A stretch of 55,291 bases of DNA. Origin: Candidatus Omnitrophota bacterium. Its GTDB lineage: Bacteria > Omnitrophota > Gorgyraeia > Velamenicoccales > Velamenicoccaceae. The notes beneath the pieces were generated by a model. That model worked only from the letters and a program-made list of their open reading frames with translations, searched no databases and was not told the origin of the DNA. Of the stretch, positions 53,248-55,291 are shown piece after piece. Where the stretch lies: the NCBI GenBank assembly GCA_016235185.1, contig JACRLT010000012.1, forward strand, positions 32,920-88,210, read 5' to 3'. Numbering within the stretch: the first letter of the stretch is position 1; each line of letters begins with the position of its first letter. Both the position numbers and the translations under genes were made by a program.

Positions 53248-53976
53248 TTAAACTTTGCCTTTATATTTGTCCGTGAGATTGATAAAATTCTCGATATTTT
53301 TAATGGCCTTCTTGAGATCGCCTGTCTTTGTGATAAAACCCGAAGCCCCCCATTCTTGGGCTGATTTAAACCGCTCTTCGTTAGAATATGCGGTCATGAT
53401 ATAAATAGGTATATTATTATTTTTCGCGCGCATATCCTTTAAAACTTCCAGGCCGTCAATACCCGGCATCATAACATCTAAAAATACAACATCTGGTTTT
53501 TCCTGGACAACTTTTTCCATGGCTTGCGCACCGGTTGTTGCCGTAACCACCTCATAACCGCTATCGCTCAAGCGCCTTTTAACCATCTCCAAAAAATTCA
53601 ATTCATCGTCCACAACAAGAATTTTCTTTTTTCTTTCCATAGCATCTCCTTGCCGATAGTTTCCCTGGCTGCTTGCGGCGGTTTCAGGAACCGGTTCTCC
53701 TGCCACCGTAGACAAGGCCTTATCTGCGGCGACACAGGGCTTAAACGGTGCCCCTTCGGTCACCATCTTATTAAATGCCTCGACACTTACTAATTCTTCA
53801 ATAAGTTTATTAAGTTTTTCCGCGCATTCAAGTGTCGGTTTTAAGATTTGCTGGCAACGGCTGCAATCTTTATTCCCCAAGCCGTCGATTATCTGGCTGG
53901 TGCCCTCGCGGATAATACCGAGCTGGTTACGCAGCTCATGCCTCACAAATGAAAAATATTCTGCCTCTGTGGCCAT
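53248..53976 (-). CDS. Histidine-kinase dimerisation fragment fused to a receiver
   Basis: A 242-residue protein. The first 70 residues look like the His-containing helix pair of the kinase encoded next: RHELRNQLGIIREG compared with SHELRTPLTTIREV, and SQIIDGLG with SQFLDGILG. No ATPase follows; a linker leads to a receiver (about 117-235; VVDDELNF, Asp in VVFLDVMMPG, ITKTGD). AAGGAG lies five bases before an in-frame ATG at 53640 (Met113), so the receiver could also be made alone. It is the first gene of the secretion/pilus run. Confidence 0.85.
   Translation of the reverse strand: MATEAEYFSFVRHELRNQLGIIREGTSQIIDGLGNKDCSRCQQILKPTLECAEKLNKLIEELVSVEAFNKMVTEGAPFKPCVAADKALSTVAGEPVPETAASSQGNYRQGDAMERKKKILVVDDELNFLEMVKRRLSDSGYEVVTATTGAQAMEKVVQEKPDVVFLDVMMPGIDGLEVLKDMRAKNNNIPIYIMTAYSNEERFKSAQEWGASGFITKTGDLKKAIKNIENFINLTDKYKGKV
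53646..53651 (-). promoter_or_regulatory. Internal ribosome-binding site before Met113
   Basis: AAGGAG on the minus strand, five bases before ATG 53640, in frame with the fusion gene. It would give a free 130-residue receiver. It is a stronger site than the AAAGG before the long start at 53976. Confidence 0.5.
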
Positions 53977-54042
53977 AAGGAACCTTTCTTTAAACTAACC
54001 AGTACGATCCGCCTTAAATTTTTCAATCCCTTCTTTCGTAGT

Positions 54043-54048
54043 ATTATA
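54043..54048 (-). promoter_or_regulatory. Possible -10 box of the secretion/pilus run
   Basis: A perfect TATAAT lies about 70 bases upstream of the first gene. I find no convincing -35 at 16-18 bases, so the promoter call rests on one box and position. Confidence 0.3.
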
Positions 54049-54132
54049 ACACAAGGTATAATTCTGGCATTAAATTTTAAACGTTCCTTGATTATTCAAA
54101 ATTGTGATAAAATATCAAATGGGGGTCAGATA

Positions 54133-54696
54133 ATGGCTAAAAAAACTATTGTTATTTTGGCAGAGGGATTTGAAGAGATCGAAGCTATTACGGTTATCGA
54201 TATCCTAAGGCGCGCAGGCATCAGCGTCACTGTCGCAGGCGTTACAGATATAAAAGTCAAAGGCTCGCATAACATAATTGTCCTGGCAGATAAAAAACTG
54301 GATGAAATAGAACCGGATCATGATGCCTGCGTCCTGCCGGGAGGAATGCCGGGAGCAGCGAATCTTGTGTCTTCTCAAAAAGTTCGATCCGTGATCACTG
54401 CCATGCACGAACAAGGCAAAATAGTAGCTGCCATATGCGCTGCACCATCTGTTATACTTGCCCCTTTGGGAGTATTAAAAGAAAGGTCTGCTACGGGTTA
54501 TCCGGGTATGGAGAAAAGTTCGAATAAAGAAACTGCCTGGAAGGAAGATGAAGTTGTTGTCGACGGAAATATTATAACCAGCCAGGGCCCGGCTACAGCC
54601 ATCCCATTTGCTTTGGCCATAGCCGAGAAACTTGCCGGAAAAGAAATTGCTAAAAAAGTCGGAAAAGCAGCGCTATTTCTTACAGATAACGACTGA
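54133..54696 (+). CDS. DJ-1/PfpI family protein (YajL-like)
   Basis: A 187-residue DJ-1 family protein, normal in length. ILAEGFEEIEA supplies the conserved Glu and AAICAAPSVI the nucleophilic Cys; VLPGGMPGA is the flavodoxin-like loop. Relatives act on glyoxal adducts or as chaperones. GGGGG lies eight bases before ATG 54133, preferred over an upstream in-frame start. Its end overlaps the convergent DUF3568 gene by 17 bp. Confidence 0.92.
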   Translation: MAKKTIVILAEGFEEIEAITVIDILRRAGISVTVAGVTDIKVKGSHNIIVLADKKLDEIEPDHDACVLPGGMPGAANLVSSQKVRSVITAMHEQGKIVAAICAAPSVILAPLGVLKERSATGYPGMEKSSNKETAWKEDEVVVDGNIITSQGPATAIPFALAIAEKLAGKEIAKKVGKAALFLTDND

Positions 54697-55066
54697 TCTT
54701 GTTCATGATCTCTTCAGCCGCACCCTTATCACCTGTTGCTCCTACGCGGACTTCGATCTTAGAAGAAGTTGACGAAAGCGCGCGCACATCTATCCAGACC
54801 TGACGGCCATCGCTATACTCGCCGATCAGCTGCACAACGTCTTCCTTCGTAGTCTCTTTCGTGATAGTTAGATCCAACGCCTTCATGGCCTTTTTAGATG
54901 CCACAACAGCCTTATCTTTAGGTACCTCGACCTGCTTACTTAATTTTCCTCCAAGCCATACCGCAGTCCCGGCTCCTCCGACCGCACCAGCCAACAATAA
55001 AGCGCAACCACAAAGATTTACCATAAATACCGCTGAAACGATCAAGACGCCCATTCTCTTCAACAT
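54680..55066 (-). CDS. DUF3568-type lipoprotein
   Basis: A 128-residue protein with signal and lipobox LCGC, then a Gly/Ala-rich stretch (AGAVGGAGTAVWLGGKL) and a compact domain ending NKISRYL, typical of DUF3568. GGGGAGGG precedes ATG 55066; an upstream in-frame start lies in the promoter region. Function unknown; likely in the outer membrane through LolCD. Confidence 0.85.
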   Translation of the reverse strand: MLKRMGVLIVSAVFMVNLCGCALLLAGAVGGAGTAVWLGGKLSKQVEVPKDKAVVASKKAMKALDLTITKETTKEDVVQLIGEYSDGRQVWIDVRALSSTSSKIEVRVGATGDKGAAEEIMNKISRYL

Positions 55067-55111
55067 TGTGCCCTCCCCTGACAACGGTTTAATTTCGCAC
55101 CTCATTGTTAT

Positions 55112-55140
55112 ATTATACTCCTGGCATAAAAAGTCAACAA
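55112..55140 (-). promoter_or_regulatory. Sigma-70-type promoter of the DUF3568 lipoprotein
   Basis: On the minus strand TTGTTG (55140-55135) and TATAAT (55117-55112) are separated by 17 bases, about 45 bases before the ATG. TTGACT just inside is an alternative -35 with a short spacer. Confidence 0.55.
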
Positions 55141-55188
55141 CAGAAAGCTATGTGGAGTTTCCCCAGTTTTTTCCGGTCTTGTTTTTTA

Positions 55189-55291
55189 TCAAACAAACTC
55201 AAATGAAAATTGCCGGTAATCTTCTTGCGGTTCTTCGATATCTTCGGAGTCCCACTTTTGGTTAAAAAGGAGCCTATAGATACCGTCAGCT
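55189..55291 (-). CDS. 3' end of an unidentified gene cut by the window edge
   Basis: The last 33 codons of a minus-strand frame end at TGA (55191-55189). The acidic tail (KWDSEDIEEPQEDY) looks like real protein, but the family is not recognisable. The gene reads toward the DUF3568 promoter, which lies about 50 bp beyond its stop. Confidence 0.5.
   Translation of the reverse strand, partial: ADGIYRLLFNQKWDSEDIEEPQEDYRQFSFEFV

Noticed and set aside
1-55291. tRNA, rRNA, CRISPR array, intact insertion sequence or prophage
   Set aside because: No cloverleaf-type sequence, rRNA segment, regular repeat-spacer array, transposase or phage gene was seen by eye.

Overview
The window reads as chromosomal DNA from an uncultured Gram-negative bacterium. 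It encodes outer-membrane lipoprotein sorting (LolC/LolD), a PagL-like outer-membrane deacylase, several lipobox lipoproteins and most of an inner-membrane type II secretion / type IV pilus machine. The moderate GC content, tight minus-strand operons, DUF3568 and PEGA proteins, a PilM-PilN fusion, abundant sensor kinases and the carboxyspermidine route fit a candidate phylum of the PVC/Omnitrophota type. That assignment is an inference from gene content; no rRNA or marker set was available.

Layout. (1) 1-3000: an AT-rich module with a ClpA-like AAA+ ATPase behind a membrane-anchored coiled-coil protein. (2) 3059-6401: lysS-lolC-lolD. (3) 6402-7154: a non-coding stretch full of nested inverted repeats. 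(4) 7155-10114: a polyamine operon (carboxyspermidine decarboxylase, carboxyspermidine dehydrogenase, SpeD-like pyruvoyl decarboxylase). (5) 10278-13648: hcp, its ferredoxin partner and an HcpR-like Crp/Fnr regulator, with a 16-bp palindromic operator upstream of the ferredoxin gene. (6) 13651-17971: yqeY, pagL-like, lipoprotein, DUF192 and a soluble PAS histidine kinase. (7) 18095-21956: DipZ-like CcdA-thioredoxin, a degenerate cysteine-rich receiver-like protein, a CDF exporter and a ZIP transporter. (8) 22268-37120: a ten-gene minus-strand run from addA/addB through PEGA, glycosyltransferase, a TamB tail, a Cache kinase, a receiver-PAS protein, a PhnD-like lipoprotein and a PAS/GAF sensor to DUF486. 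(9) 37372-40627, plus strand: prepilin-like proteins and a DUF4900/PilX-like protein. (10) 40630-53976: a fourteen-gene minus-strand run of two-component proteins, GspE/PilB, GspF/PilC, pseudopilins, PilM-PilN, PilO, a PilP/GspC-like protein, a GT39-type glycosyltransferase and a GNAT enzyme. (11) 54133-55291: DJ-1/PfpI, a DUF3568 lipoprotein and the 3' end of another gene.

How the parts work together. The polyamine genes could form a complete ornithine (or arginine)-to-spermidine route if the SpeD homologue decarboxylates a basic amino acid. HcpR, ferredoxin and Hcp form a nitrosative-stress circuit. The pilus/secretion run carries its own phosphorelay and surface-glycan genes. The PhnD-like lipoprotein, Cache kinase and two sensors without kinase domains look like one sensory assembly.

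The most unusual items are the ClpA-like ATPase lacking both a ClpP-docking loop and the first pore tyrosine, the SpeD/carboxyspermidine operon, a family of intergenic inverted repeats whose arms covary, and a histidine-kinase fragment fused to a receiver that appears to have a second, internal start.
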